In this document: positions 36,162 to 45,021 of the stretch, one piece after another
How positions within the stretch are numbered: the stretch's first letter is position 1
Layout of the letters: every line of letters begins with the position of its first letter
Origin: CAZPBC01 sp964584775
GTDB lineage: Bacteria; Chlamydiota; Chlamydiia; Chlamydiales; SLFE01
Length of the DNA: 64,000 nucleotides
Direction of reading: 5' to 3'
NCBI GenBank assembly: GCA_964584775.1
Contig: CAZPBC010000006.1
Coordinates: 8,422 to 72,421 of the forward strand
The notes under the pieces: model-generated
The model's input: only the letters and a program-made list of their open reading frames with translations
Told to the model about the DNA's origin: nothing
The model's database searches: none
Translations under genes and position numbers: made by a program

Positions 36162-37237
36162 TGCTTGGCCTCATAGTATTTCATACCGGGGCGGAGTCCG
36201 AGCTGTCCTTTGGTCACCACCGTGTCTCCAGGGAGGACTCCTTGAAGGATGACCTGTTCTTGGTCAAATTGTTGGCCTAAGGTAACTTCTCTTTTTTCCA
36301 CGGTTTGTCCGGCCGTTGTGACGAACACATAGGGACCTTTGGTGTCCATTTTCACGGCTTTCGTCGGGATGACGACCGCGTCATCTATCTCGTAGACGTG
36401 GATGACGACATGGATGAACTGCCCAGGCCAGAGGGTCTCTTCTTTGTTCGGAATCAGGGCGCGGACGAGAAGAGTTCCTGTGTTGCGGTCGACTTGGTTA
36501 TCGAGGAAATCGAGTTTTCCGGTCGCTTTGAGTTTTTCACCGACGACTTCGATGTCGACATCCAGGTCTCTGTTTTTTTGAGCCTTTTGGAGGAGGGGGA
36601 AATCCTGTTCGGGAACAGTGAAGTAGGCGTAGAGAGGGGAGATCTGGTTGATCGTGAGAAGGGGTTGGGGATCTTTCGGGGAGACGATGTTGCCTGGGTC
36701 TTTGAGGCGTCGTCCGCAGCGACCTGAGATCGGCGCTTGGATTTTGCAGTAGGCGAGGTTGACTTTTGCTTGATCGATAGCCCCTTTGGATTCGAGGACC
36801 TCTCCTTTTGAACCTTCGACAGAGGAGACGTACTGCTTGTAGTCGAGCTCACTCACGTACTCTTCAGGGACGAGAGGTTTGAAGCGCTCGACGCGGTCGT
36901 TGTTGTAAGAGAGGGAGCTATTGGCTTGCACAAACTTTCCTTCGGCCTGTTCGAGCTGTGCGGCGTAGGGACGGGAGTCGATGGAGAAGAGAAGGTCGTC
37001 TTTGTTGACTCTTTGACCATCTGTGAAGTAGGCGTGAGTCAGCTCTCCTGAGACCTGGGGGCGGATATCCACACTCTGGTAGGCTTCCGTGTTTCCAATC
37101 GTGCGGATGACATAGGGGACCGTTTTCACCTCAGCTTTAGAGAGCTCTACTGGAGCTCCTGGGTCTTCTGTCGAACTGTTGCTCGAACAGGAGGTACAGA
37201 GGAGGGAAAGGAGAAGGAAGAGAGAGGGCTTATTCAT
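36158..37237 (-). CDS. RND periplasmic adaptor lipoprotein, operon 2
   Basis: The 359-residue AcrA/MdtA-type adaptor has a lipoprotein signal LLCTSC (Cys near residue 17). The biotinyl-lipoyl half-motifs are VDIRPQVSGELTHAYFTDGQ and YCKIQAPISGRCGRRLKDPG, followed by the beta-barrel domain (VDRNTGTLLVRALIPN) and the C-terminal domain with GDTVVTKGQLGLRPGM. It joins the pump to the outer membrane channel. Start and stop overlap both neighbours by ATGA, indicating tight coupling. Confidence 0.95.
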   Translation of the reverse strand: MNKPSLFLLLSLLCTSCSSNSSTEDPGAPVELSKAEVKTVPYVIRTIGNTEAYQSVDIRPQVSGELTHAYFTDGQRVNKDDLLFSIDSRPYAAQLEQAEGKFVQANSSLSYNNDRVERFKPLVPEEYVSELDYKQYVSSVEGSKGEVLESKGAIDQAKVNLAYCKIQAPISGRCGRRLKDPGNIVSPKDPQPLLTINQISPLYAYFTVPEQDFPLLQKAQKNRDLDVDIEVVGEKLKATGKLDFLDNQVDRNTGTLLVRALIPNKEETLWPGQFIHVVIHVYEIDDAVVIPTKAVKMDTKGPYVFVTTAGQTVEKREVTLGQQFDQEQVILQGVLPGDTVVTKGQLGLRPGMKYYEAKQ

Positions 37238-38682
37238 AGCGTGTTCCTACAATCTGCGTTGAGGGTTCCAGTGGCATAGGTGAGGTTTGTGACTGCATCA
37301 AACCAAAGTTTCTTTGCATTCGCAAGAGAAAAACGGGCGTTAGAGAGGTTGGTAAGGGATTTCATGAGTGTCGTGATGTCAACAGTACCGTTTTTGTAGT
37401 TCGCAAGGGTGGCGGCGAAGGTTTGGTTGGCGAGATCGACATAGGTACGGTTGACCTCGAGCTGCTCGCGCGCGTACTGGAGGTCTTGGTAGCTGGTGAC
37501 CACCTGCTGCACCATTCCCAGTTCCATCTCGGTGAGCTTTGACTTGGCCAGTTCACGGTCTGCTTCAGCTTGGCGGATTTTGTTTTCATAGTAATAGCCA
37601 GCGAAGAGGGGAAAAGTGAGGTTGATCTGTGCGGTGTAATCTTCTCCGTTCGTGCAGACCCAGTCATCAAAGAACTTCTTTCCGTAGGTTCCTTGGAAGC
37701 TGAGCTTGGGTAGTTGATCGCTTCTCGCCGCTTTGACAAAGGAATCGGCGGAGAGGAGTTCGGAATAGCGGCCCTGGAGGTCGGGGCGGGAGAGGTAGGC
37801 GAGGCAAAGGTAGTTGTCGAGGGAGCATCTCAAGGAATCGCTCTCGCAGATATCGACGATCGTTTCAAACTGGACACACTCGTTGGCTGGAACTCCCATA
37901 TCGGCAAGGAGTTTCGCTTTGATGTCAGCTTCAGCTTGTTCGTCGCTGAGAAGGCGGACCTTTTCCTGGCTCACCTGGGTTTTAGCAATCAGCTCATCGG
38001 TGATGGAGACAACTCCTGCCTTTCTTTTTGCTTCTGTTGCCTTTAGCACCGTTGTCGCATCTTCTAAGTTCGCTTTTGCAGCGTGGACCTTTTCTCCTTG
38101 AGTGATGTAGTCGTAGTAGTCGCTAGACACGGTTTGGATGACCGTTTGGATCTCTCGGTTGTGTGCCCAGTTGGCGCTCATCAGCTGCTGGCAGAAGACT
38201 TGGCTGCGGTAGACCGTCGTTCCGAAATCGAGGATGAGGTAGTTGAGGCTGACCCATGGGCTGAATTCACGGAACTTATTGACCATCGCTTTGTCCATGC
38301 CGAAGAAGTCGGATTCACGGAGGGTGACCCAGAAGGCGTTGAAGTCAATCTGAGGGTAGAAGTTGCGCTGACTCATTCCCCACCAAGCAGCGGCGATGCG
38401 TGCTTTTGCCCATGAGGAGCGGGTTTTGGGGTTCTTTTTCAGAGCGATGTCGAGGACTTCACAGAGATCCAGCGTCTCGGGGATTTCTTCACAGGCCTCT
38501 TCTTCGCAGCAGGGGGGATCTTGGGTGAGAAGGCAACGGGGAACTTCTTTTTCTTCACCTTCCCATGAACAGCAAGTGTAGGGGGCGGCATAGGCCCAAG
38601 GCTGAGCAGCATGGCGCAGGTTACAGGAGGCCAAAATCGTTAAAATCGCGAGTAGAGATAGGAGCCTTATTGTATGAGTCAT
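37234..38682 (-). CDS. TolC-like outer membrane factor lipoprotein with Cys-rich N-terminus, operon 2
   Basis: This 482-residue channel protein has lipobox ILASC (Cys20). A Cys-rich leader follows (CC at about 37, CLLTQDPPCCEEEACEE near 50) before the first OEP repeat starting TLDLCEVLDIALKKNP. The second repeat starts near NYLCLAYLSRPDLQGR and the protein ends with the usual helix FDAVTNLTYATGTL. It is the first gene of operon 2. The extra Cys residues could cross-link the channel in the disulfide-rich chlamydial envelope; this is inference. Confidence 0.93.
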   Translation of the reverse strand: MTHTIRLLSLLAILTILASCNLRHAAQPWAYAAPYTCCSWEGEEKEVPRCLLTQDPPCCEEEACEEIPETLDLCEVLDIALKKNPKTRSSWAKARIAAAWWGMSQRNFYPQIDFNAFWVTLRESDFFGMDKAMVNKFREFSPWVSLNYLILDFGTTVYRSQVFCQQLMSANWAHNREIQTVIQTVSSDYYDYITQGEKVHAAKANLEDATTVLKATEAKRKAGVVSITDELIAKTQVSQEKVRLLSDEQAEADIKAKLLADMGVPANECVQFETIVDICESDSLRCSLDNYLCLAYLSRPDLQGRYSELLSADSFVKAARSDQLPKLSFQGTYGKKFFDDWVCTNGEDYTAQINLTFPLFAGYYYENKIRQAEADRELAKSKLTEMELGMVQQVVTSYQDLQYAREQLEVNRTYVDLANQTFAATLANYKNGTVDITTLMKSLTNLSNARFSLANAKKLWFDAVTNLTYATGTLNADCRNTL

Positions 38683-38718
38683 AGGAAAAACTCATTTTCT
38701 TTAGACTCAAGGATCTTG

Positions 38719-39909
38719 TCAAGGTGCGGGATGTAACCTTTCTAGAAGCTCTCTCTGGAGTCGCTCCTCTTGAGAGTGGAAATGGGGATCTGAGAGAGGA
38801 ACCTTATAGTCATTCTGATGACGATAGAGCCAGTACTTGAACCCACTCGAGACCATGAGGATGGCGAAGGGGACGGCGAGGGGGACAGGAGCTAGGAAGA
38901 GGGCTGTTCCAATCAAGCTGATGATACTCTGTGAGATGGAGAGGTTGGTATAGCGGTTTTTGACGTTTAATGAGTTTTCCACATCTCCCAAGATACGGAG
39001 TAATTCGTTGACCTCGTTCTGGTTGAGGCGTTTGCCTCGACTCGCTCCCTCGACGATCGGTAGGAGATCTTCGAGAGCTTTTTGGATCTCAGGGGACGAG
39101 CGACGGATCATTTTTCTCATCTTATGCTTTTTGAGCCTAGCGAGCTTCTTTTGGAGGATTTCACGCGCTTCATCGTCATTTTTAGGCTTTGACCTCTGGG
39201 CGCTCTTCTCTGCTTGGGCTATCTCTTCTTTCGTGAGACCCACGCGGTCACTTAAGAAAGCATGGACTTTTTCGGTGAATTCCTCTGGAGTGAGTTCTCC
39301 TTTCATCTGACTCTTGATCAGCTGATGGAGTTCTCCGCGGAGACGGTCAGCTTGCATCTTTTTCACAATTTTCATGACCAAACTCACTGAAATCATCATC
39401 AGACCTAACTGAAGACCATATGAGAAAAGGGGGGCAATCAACCAGTCGGGTTTGACGGTGACAAACTGCTTGATGATCGTTGTGGCTGAATCAAAGGCGT
39501 CTAACAAGTCGATTCCAAGCTCTGTCGCAGTAAAGGCCACTCCTTCAAAATCTCCGCTAAGGAGAAGGCCGACGCCACTAATCAGCCCGCGTGCGATCGA
39601 ATCGATCGTGAAGAGGAAGGAGACGTTGGTGGTGAGTCTGAGCGCTTTGATTCCACTTTTGACAGCAGGCTCAACAGGCTTGTAGCGCTCAAATTGGCTT
39701 CCCACGGCTTGGGTGAGGTTGAGGGCGCTTTTGACAGGTTTTAGGCCCTCGTTGATCGGTGTCCAGACAGCGGTTTTGAAACGGTCTTTTTGTCGCATAA
39801 CACGCTGAAAAAGGCTCGCTTCTCGAGTCGTAGAGGTAGACGGGTTCTCTTTCGAGGTATAAGTCGGGCCCGTAAAGGCTGTAGGTCTTATTTCTGTTGT
39901 TCTTGCCAT
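38719..39909 (-). CDS. hypothetical membrane protein (396 aa) with charged helical middle
   Basis: The N-terminal 60 residues are hydrophilic and Thr/Ser/Arg-rich. Two hydrophobic regions follow (residues about 95-125 and 165-190), then a long Lys/Glu-rich helical segment (190-310) and a final hydrophobic pair (LIGTALFLAPVPLAVPFAILMV) near residue 350. TTAGGAG precedes the second of two ATG codons, so 39909 is used. The paired hydrophobic blocks and hydrophilic N-terminus would suit a chlamydial inclusion-membrane-type protein, but no family is recognised. Confidence 0.65.
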   Translation of the reverse strand: MARTTEIRPTAFTGPTYTSKENPSTSTTREASLFQRVMRQKDRFKTAVWTPINEGLKPVKSALNLTQAVGSQFERYKPVEPAVKSGIKALRLTTNVSFLFTIDSIARGLISGVGLLLSGDFEGVAFTATELGIDLLDAFDSATTIIKQFVTVKPDWLIAPLFSYGLQLGLMMISVSLVMKIVKKMQADRLRGELHQLIKSQMKGELTPEEFTEKVHAFLSDRVGLTKEEIAQAEKSAQRSKPKNDDEAREILQKKLARLKKHKMRKMIRRSSPEIQKALEDLLPIVEGASRGKRLNQNEVNELLRILGDVENSLNVKNRYTNLSISQSIISLIGTALFLAPVPLAVPFAILMVSSGFKYWLYRHQNDYKVPLSDPHFHSQEERLQRELLERLHPAP

Positions 39910-40019
39910 CATTTCTCCTAAGTAAGTTTTATTTTAACAGATGGGCTTAAAGAGTGGATTAAGAGGGGGTTAAACTTTCAATAAGGTTGCCTTCAGCTCA
40001 AAATTAGGGTATTCTTAGC

Positions 40020-40031
40020 CAGAAGCTTCTG
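40020..40031. promoter_or_regulatory. 12-bp palindrome upstream of potA
   Basis: CAGAAGCTTCTG is a perfect palindrome about 60 bp before the potA ATG, and a related TGAAGCTTCT occurs at 40082-40091 just before the start codon. The pair could be operator half-sites for polyamine uptake. GAGGAG at 40072-40077 is 14 bases from the ATG, which is far for a ribosome site. Confidence 0.25.
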
Positions 40032-40091
40032 ACCGAGCTTCAGCAGAAAAAAGAAGCAAAACTCGAGAGAAAGAGGAGACCTGAAGCTTCT

Positions 40092-41267
40092 ATGCTAGAG
40101 TTTCAAAATGTCACAAAAACGTACGGCGATGTCGTCGCTGTGGATAACGTCTCTTTGAAGATCGAAGATGGCGAGTTTTTCTCTCTTTTGGGCTCCTCAG
40201 GGTGTGGAAAAACGACCCTTCTGCGTATTGCAGCGGGTTTTGAGGCGCCTGACGCTGGGCGCGTTCTGCTGAACGGTCAGGATATCACCGACCTTCCTCC
40301 CAACCAGCGCTCTGTGAACACCGTCTTCCAGAATTATGCTCTCTTTCCTCACCTCACTGTCTGGGAGAATATCGCCTTTGGACTCAAGGTCAAGAAGCAT
40401 AAAAGTAGCTTCATCAAACGGGAAGTGGAAAAGGTCATGGAGCTGATCCAAATGGAAGACCACGCTCAAAAGTACCCCACTCAGCTTTCAGGTGGGCAAA
40501 AGCAGCGGGTGGCCATTGCTCGTGCTCTTGTGAACCAACCTGCGGTTCTGCTTCTTGACGAACCCCTTTCAGCCCTCGATCTCAAACTGCGTCAAAAGAT
40601 GCTGATGGAGATCGATCTCATCCATGATGAATTTGGGATTATCTTCCTCTTTGTGACGCATGACCAAAGCGAGGCGATGGCAGTTTCAGACCGTATTGCT
40701 GTCATGCACGCAGCGAAGCTCGAGCAGTTAGGAACCCCGATTGAGCTCTATGAAGCTCCAAAGAGTAGTTTTGTTGCGGCCTTTATCGGGGATACCAACT
40801 TTATCGATGGAAAAGTGATTGAAAAGATCTCTGGGGACTACTCCTCTTTGCAACTAGAACTAGTGGACCAGCAGGTGCAGTGTTTTAACGACAAAAAGTT
40901 GAAGATTGGAGAGCTCGTTCACTTGAGTATCCGTCCAGAAAAAATCCACATTGCAAGAGAGAAGCCCGTCTCATCCACGAAAATCAACTTGCTGCACGGT
41001 GAAGTTGAAGACTACGTGTACAAAGGCGACCATACGAAATATTGGGTTCGTGTGAACGAGTTCCGTTTTGCCGTTCTCCAACCCAATAGCCGCTTCCTTT
41101 TAGATGGCAAGCCGATTGAGTGGGGTGAAGAGGTCTATATCTGGTGGCATGCGGATGATGGATACATGCTGGAGCGGTACAGCGAAGTCGATACGATGTT
41201 AACGGAACTGCCCTCAGAAGAGATCGGAGAGGCGGACAATCCGACAGAGGAGGAGGAGAGTGAGTAA
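40092..41267 (+). CDS. potA: spermidine/putrescine ABC transporter ATP-binding protein
   Basis: The ATPase subunit that powers polyamine import. The 391 residues contain Walker A GSSGCGKTT, Q-loop FQNYALFPHLTV, signature LSGGQKQR, Walker B VLLLDEP and H-loop VTHDQ, then a C-terminal regulatory TOBE domain (SIRPEKIHI). It is the first gene of a complete potABCD operon; potB overlaps its end by eight bases. The C-terminal tail is acidic and not part of the fold. Confidence 0.95.
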   Translation: MLEFQNVTKTYGDVVAVDNVSLKIEDGEFFSLLGSSGCGKTTLLRIAAGFEAPDAGRVLLNGQDITDLPPNQRSVNTVFQNYALFPHLTVWENIAFGLKVKKHKSSFIKREVEKVMELIQMEDHAQKYPTQLSGGQKQRVAIARALVNQPAVLLLDEPLSALDLKLRQKMLMEIDLIHDEFGIIFLFVTHDQSEAMAVSDRIAVMHAAKLEQLGTPIELYEAPKSSFVAAFIGDTNFIDGKVIEKISGDYSSLQLELVDQQVQCFNDKKLKIGELVHLSIRPEKIHIAREKPVSSTKINLLHGEVEDYVYKGDHTKYWVRVNEFRFAVLQPNSRFLLDGKPIEWGEEVYIWWHADDGYMLERYSEVDTMLTELPSEEIGEADNPTEEEESE

Positions 41268-42132
41268 GCCCGGTCCACGCTCACTGGAGTGGGGTCTTAC
41301 CCTCCCACCACTTTTCTGGCTGACTCTCTTTTTTGTCGTTCCCACTGCCATTGTTCTCCTCTACGCGTTCAAACCGACAGAACTCTATGGTGGGATCGGT
41401 GAGGGGTGGACGCTTGAAACCATCCGTGCGCTTTTTACCAGGTCTACCCTGATCTTGATTTACAGAACGCTTTATCTTTCTTTGACAGCAACATTGATTT
41501 GTTTGATTTTAGCGGTTCCGATGGGTTTCTACATTGCTAGGCAGCGTCCGAAAGTGCAGCAGCTGCTCTTGATGCTTGTCGTTCTTCCATTCTGGAGTAG
41601 CTTTATCGTCCGTATCTATGCTTGGAAATCGCTGCTTCACCCGGAAGGCATGTTGAAGCAGTTGCTTGTCTACCTCCATCTCGTTTCTGAAGAGACCGTC
41701 TTTCTCTACCATCCTTGGGCAGTCATTTTGGTCATGGTTTATGTGTATATTCCATTTGCCATTCTCCCTATTTTTGCTGCTGCCCAAAAATTTGATGAGC
41801 AGGTATTTGAAGCTGCTATGGACTTAGGAATGACGAGGCTGAAAGCCTTCTTTAAAGTCTTCCTTCCCTCCATCAAAAATGGTCTTTTTGGCGCCGTTCT
41901 TTTGGTTTTGATCCCCACACTCGGTGCCTATGTGATTCCTGATATGATCGGGGGTCCGGATACAGAGATGTTAGGAAATAAAATTGTCCAGAAGACCTTT
42001 GTGGATCGCAACATTCCAGCTGCTGCTGCTCTTTCTGGAGTCCTTTTTCTAGGCGTCTTTCTACCTCTCGTCTTTCAGTCGTTGGTGCAGAAACGGCAAG
42101 GCCAGACCCACACTGTTAAGGGAGGTCACTGA
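41260..42132 (+). CDS. potB: spermidine/putrescine ABC transporter permease PotB
   Basis: This 290-residue inner-membrane permease has six helices and the ATPase-contact EAA loop near residue 185 (EAAMDLGMTRLKAFFKVFLP). It forms the channel with PotC. It starts at GTG 41260, directly after GAGGAGGA, inside the potA stop region, and ends in a TGATG overlap with potC. The position in the operon and the YIPFAILPI segment support PotB. Confidence 0.93.
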   Translation: MSKPGPRSLEWGLTLPPLFWLTLFFVVPTAIVLLYAFKPTELYGGIGEGWTLETIRALFTRSTLILIYRTLYLSLTATLICLILAVPMGFYIARQRPKVQQLLLMLVVLPFWSSFIVRIYAWKSLLHPEGMLKQLLVYLHLVSEETVFLYHPWAVILVMVYVYIPFAILPIFAAAQKFDEQVFEAAMDLGMTRLKAFFKVFLPSIKNGLFGAVLLVLIPTLGAYVIPDMIGGPDTEMLGNKIVQKTFVDRNIPAAAALSGVLFLGVFLPLVFQSLVQKRQGQTHTVKGGH

Positions 42133-42905
42133 TGCGGCGTCCGCGTTTTTCTGGTTTCGTCTCGATCGCAGTCCTCTTGTTTCTCTACATTCCGATCCTC
42201 ATTTTGATCATCTCGTCCTTCAATGCCTCTCGTTTTGGAGGGGAGTGGGAAGGATTTTCGTTAAGATGGTACGTGCGCCTTTTTCAAGACCGTGAAATTT
42301 GGCACGCCGTCCAGAATACGCTCATCGTGGGGGTGACGGCGACGGTCATTTCGACAGTTTTAGGGTCGATGGTTGCCTACGCAATCTTTCGTTTCAAAAG
42401 CTATTTGCAAAAGATCTCCTTTCTCCTGACCTATTCGACGCTCATCCTTCCTGAGGTTTTAATGGGAATGAGTATGCTTCTCCTCTTTATGACACTGTTT
42501 GTGCCGCTTGGGCTGACAACGATCATTATCACGCACACGACCTTTTGTATTGCCTATGTCGCTCTGGTGGTTTTAGCTCGTCTTGAACATTTTAACATCG
42601 ACGTGATTGAAGCGGCCCAGGATGTGGGTGCTTCTTTAACGCAAGTGGCCTTTAAGATCGTGATTCCCATGCTGATGCCAGCCATTCTTTCTGGAGCACT
42701 CCTTGCCTTCACGATCTCGATCGATGATTACATCATTACTTCCTTTGTCGTAGGGCCAGGCTCTTCGACGCTTCCCATTCATATCTATGGAATGATCAAA
42801 TTTGGCGCGACCCCTGAGGTAAATGCACTCTCAACGATCTTGATCTTGATCACCTTCTTTCTCGCCTTTTTCACCCAAAGTCTGACGAAGGAGAGCGTGG
42901 TATGA
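42132..42905 (+). CDS. potC: spermidine/putrescine ABC transporter permease PotC
   Basis: The 257-residue permease begins with a helix followed by SSFNASRFGGEWEGFSLRWY, the PotC signature after helix 1. It carries the EAA loop EAAQDVGASLTQVAFKIVIP and the helix-5 segment TISIDDYIITSFV. It pairs with PotB. The start overlaps potB by one base and the end overlaps potD by four, so the three are translated together. Confidence 0.94.
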   Translation: MRRPRFSGFVSIAVLLFLYIPILILIISSFNASRFGGEWEGFSLRWYVRLFQDREIWHAVQNTLIVGVTATVISTVLGSMVAYAIFRFKSYLQKISFLLTYSTLILPEVLMGMSMLLLFMTLFVPLGLTTIIITHTTFCIAYVALVVLARLEHFNIDVIEAAQDVGASLTQVAFKIVIPMLMPAILSGALLAFTISIDDYIITSFVVGPGSSTLPIHIYGMIKFGATPEVNALSTILILITFFLAFFTQSLTKESVV

Positions 42906-43918
42906 GAAAGTTCCTTCTTCTCTCTGTTTTCCTCCTGTTAACAGGCTGTGATAGCTCAACACCAGAGCTGCATCTTTTTGGCTGGGCAGAGATGATCGAT
43001 CAGCAGACGATCCGCCGTTTTGAGCAGAAGTATCAGTGCCGGGTGCGTGTTGATACTTACGATTCGAATGAGACGATGTATGCAAAATTGCGCTCAGGAG
43101 GGGGCGGGTATGACCTCATTATCCCTACGCAGAACTATGTTGGAATCATGGCGCAGCAGGGGCTTCTTCAAGAAATTGATCAGGAGAAGCTTCCCTATTT
43201 AAAAGACCTCGATCAAAGTGTCCTCACGCCGCTCAGTCCTGAAATCCTTAAATACTCTGTGCCTTTTTCCATTTCGTATACAGGGTTGGGATTAAGGTTG
43301 GAGAAGATTCCAGACTTTCAGAATAGTTGGGAGATTTTTCAACGTCCAAACCTCCGTAAGCGGATGACTCTTTTAAACGATTACCGCGAAGTGATTGGGT
43401 GTGCTCTCATCACGCTGGGGTATAGTGTCAATACCACCTCTAAAGAAGAGATCGAAAAAGCCACTCGCCTAGTTCTTGAATGGAAGAAGAATATCGCCAA
43501 GTTTGAAAACGAGCAGTACAAGAATGGGATTGCGACAGGTGAGTTTTTAGTCGTCCAGGGCTCGAGTAGTGACATCCTACAGGTCGTGGAGGAGAACCCT
43601 TTGGTCTCCTTTCAGATTCCTGAAGAGGGATCCGTCGTTGCCTACGATATGTTTGCGATTCCGAAACAAGCACCCAATCCGGAGCTTGCCTACCATTTCT
43701 TGAACTTTCTCTTTCAGCCCGAGGTTGCTGCTTCTCTGATGCAGCGCACCTACCAGCTCATCCCCAATCGTCTGGCCTACGACCATCTTCCTGAAAAATT
43801 TCGTGAGAATCCAGGAGTTTTCCCACCCGAGTCTGTTTGGGAGAAGTTGGAGCCAATCTGGGATTTAGGGGAGAATGTCCGCCTCTATCATGAAGCTTGG
43901 GATTCAATTAAAGACTGA
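42902..43918 (+). CDS. potD: spermidine/putrescine-binding lipoprotein PotD
   Basis: The periplasmic polyamine receptor of the operon, 338 residues, with lipobox LLLTGC (Cys16) instead of the free periplasmic form of E. coli. The family strand LHLFGWAEMIDQQTIRRFE follows, then YDLIIPTQNYVGIMAQQG and the hinge region with VAYDMFAIPKQAPNPELAYHF. Lipid anchoring suggests it stays bound to the inner membrane. The 3' end overlaps convergent lpxB by 31 bases. Confidence 0.93.
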   Translation: MRKFLLLSVFLLLTGCDSSTPELHLFGWAEMIDQQTIRRFEQKYQCRVRVDTYDSNETMYAKLRSGGGGYDLIIPTQNYVGIMAQQGLLQEIDQEKLPYLKDLDQSVLTPLSPEILKYSVPFSISYTGLGLRLEKIPDFQNSWEIFQRPNLRKRMTLLNDYREVIGCALITLGYSVNTTSKEEIEKATRLVLEWKKNIAKFENEQYKNGIATGEFLVVQGSSSDILQVVEENPLVSFQIPEEGSVVAYDMFAIPKQAPNPELAYHFLNFLFQPEVAASLMQRTYQLIPNRLAYDHLPEKFRENPGVFPPESVWEKLEPIWDLGENVRLYHEAWDSIKD

Positions 43919-45021
43919 ACGAGTTCGCCTGCTCGTTGACTCGCGTCTTGCCCCACCATTTTTTGTAGCTCTTCTAAGTCGTTTTGAAGCGCGCGCCTTT
44001 TTTCTGTATTGGGCCACAAAACACGCAGGCTCTCATAGATGCCTTCCGGTGTGTGAGGTTTTGTCACAAATTCGGGGAAGACCTCTTTGTTGAGAAGGAT
44101 ATTTGTCATGGAGACGAGGGGGATCTTGAGGCGGAGCAGGTACTGTGCAAAGAGCCGGTTGAAAAGATCGAGCTCATAGACAACGACTGAAGGAACTTGG
44201 TAGAGGCCGAGTTCCAGCGTCACGGTGCCTGATTTTGCAATGCTCGCATTGGCACGCTGCATGAGAGAATAGCTCTTCTCTGCAGGGATGATTTCAAACT
44301 CCGATTCTTTAAACACTCCTCGTGCTTTTTCGATGAGGTGAGAGCGGTAGTCTGGGTTTTGGCAAGAGATGGCGATCCGCACCTCTTTGAATTCTTCCTT
44401 CAAACGTTTTGCCAGTTCGAGTTGTAGAGCGTAGTTCCGCTCAATTTCAACAAAACGAGAGCCGGGAAAGAGAGCGAGAAGGTTCTCTTCACGGGCATGA
44501 TCACGGGGAGTCTTAGAGATGGCTTCCCCTGTGGGGTGTCCGACATAGGTGACAGGTAAAGAGGTGTGAGAGAAGAGCTCTTTTTCAAAGGGGAGGATGG
44601 TAAGGAGATGGTCAAAGTACTTCTCTAATGTCTTGATGCGCCCCTTGCCCCAAACCCAAACGGTAGGAGAGACGTACTGGATGATTTTTCCTTTGTATCC
44701 AGCTTTGCGAAGCAGCTTAGCGAGACGGAGATTGAAGCCGGGATAGTCGATCAAGATACAGGCGTCTGGCTGAAACTCGAGGATCTCTTTCTTGATGGCT
44801 TTAAACTGACGGCGGAGCTTGAAAAGCCCTTTAATCACCTGAGCAAACCCCATCATTTGAAACTCTTCCATGGGATGCCAGCAAGTGAACGCCTCCTTTC
44901 TCATGAGCGGGCCACCCACACCAGCCTTCTCATACTCTTTTAGTTGGGAGAGGAGCTGTGCGCCGATGCGGTCGCCGCTCGCTTCACCAGCAAAGAAGAA
45001 GAGTTTCTTATTTGGTTTCAT
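43888..45021 (-). CDS. lpxB: lipid-A-disaccharide synthase (catalytic part only)
   Basis: LpxB joins UDP-diacylglucosamine and lipid X to give the lipid A disaccharide at the inner membrane. The 377-residue protein shows the GT19 features FFAGEASGDRIGAQL, IDYPGFNLRLAKLLRKAG, IQYVSPTVWVWGKGR, LFPGSR, SGTVTLEL and a C-terminal helix. The ATG at 45021 with GGAGA upstream is preferred over a TTG at 45042. In Chlamydia the protein is, as I recall, fused to an N-terminal membrane domain; here that domain is a separate gene that overlaps by 14 bases in another frame. Confidence 0.95.
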   Translation of the reverse strand: MKPNKKLFFFAGEASGDRIGAQLLSQLKEYEKAGVGGPLMRKEAFTCWHPMEEFQMMGFAQVIKGLFKLRRQFKAIKKEILEFQPDACILIDYPGFNLRLAKLLRKAGYKGKIIQYVSPTVWVWGKGRIKTLEKYFDHLLTILPFEKELFSHTSLPVTYVGHPTGEAISKTPRDHAREENLLALFPGSRFVEIERNYALQLELAKRLKEEFKEVRIAISCQNPDYRSHLIEKARGVFKESEFEIIPAEKSYSLMQRANASIAKSGTVTLELGLYQVPSVVVYELDLFNRLFAQYLLRLKIPLVSMTNILLNKEVFPEFVTKPHTPEGIYESLRVLWPNTEKRRALQNDLEELQKMVGQDASQRAGELVQSLIESQAS

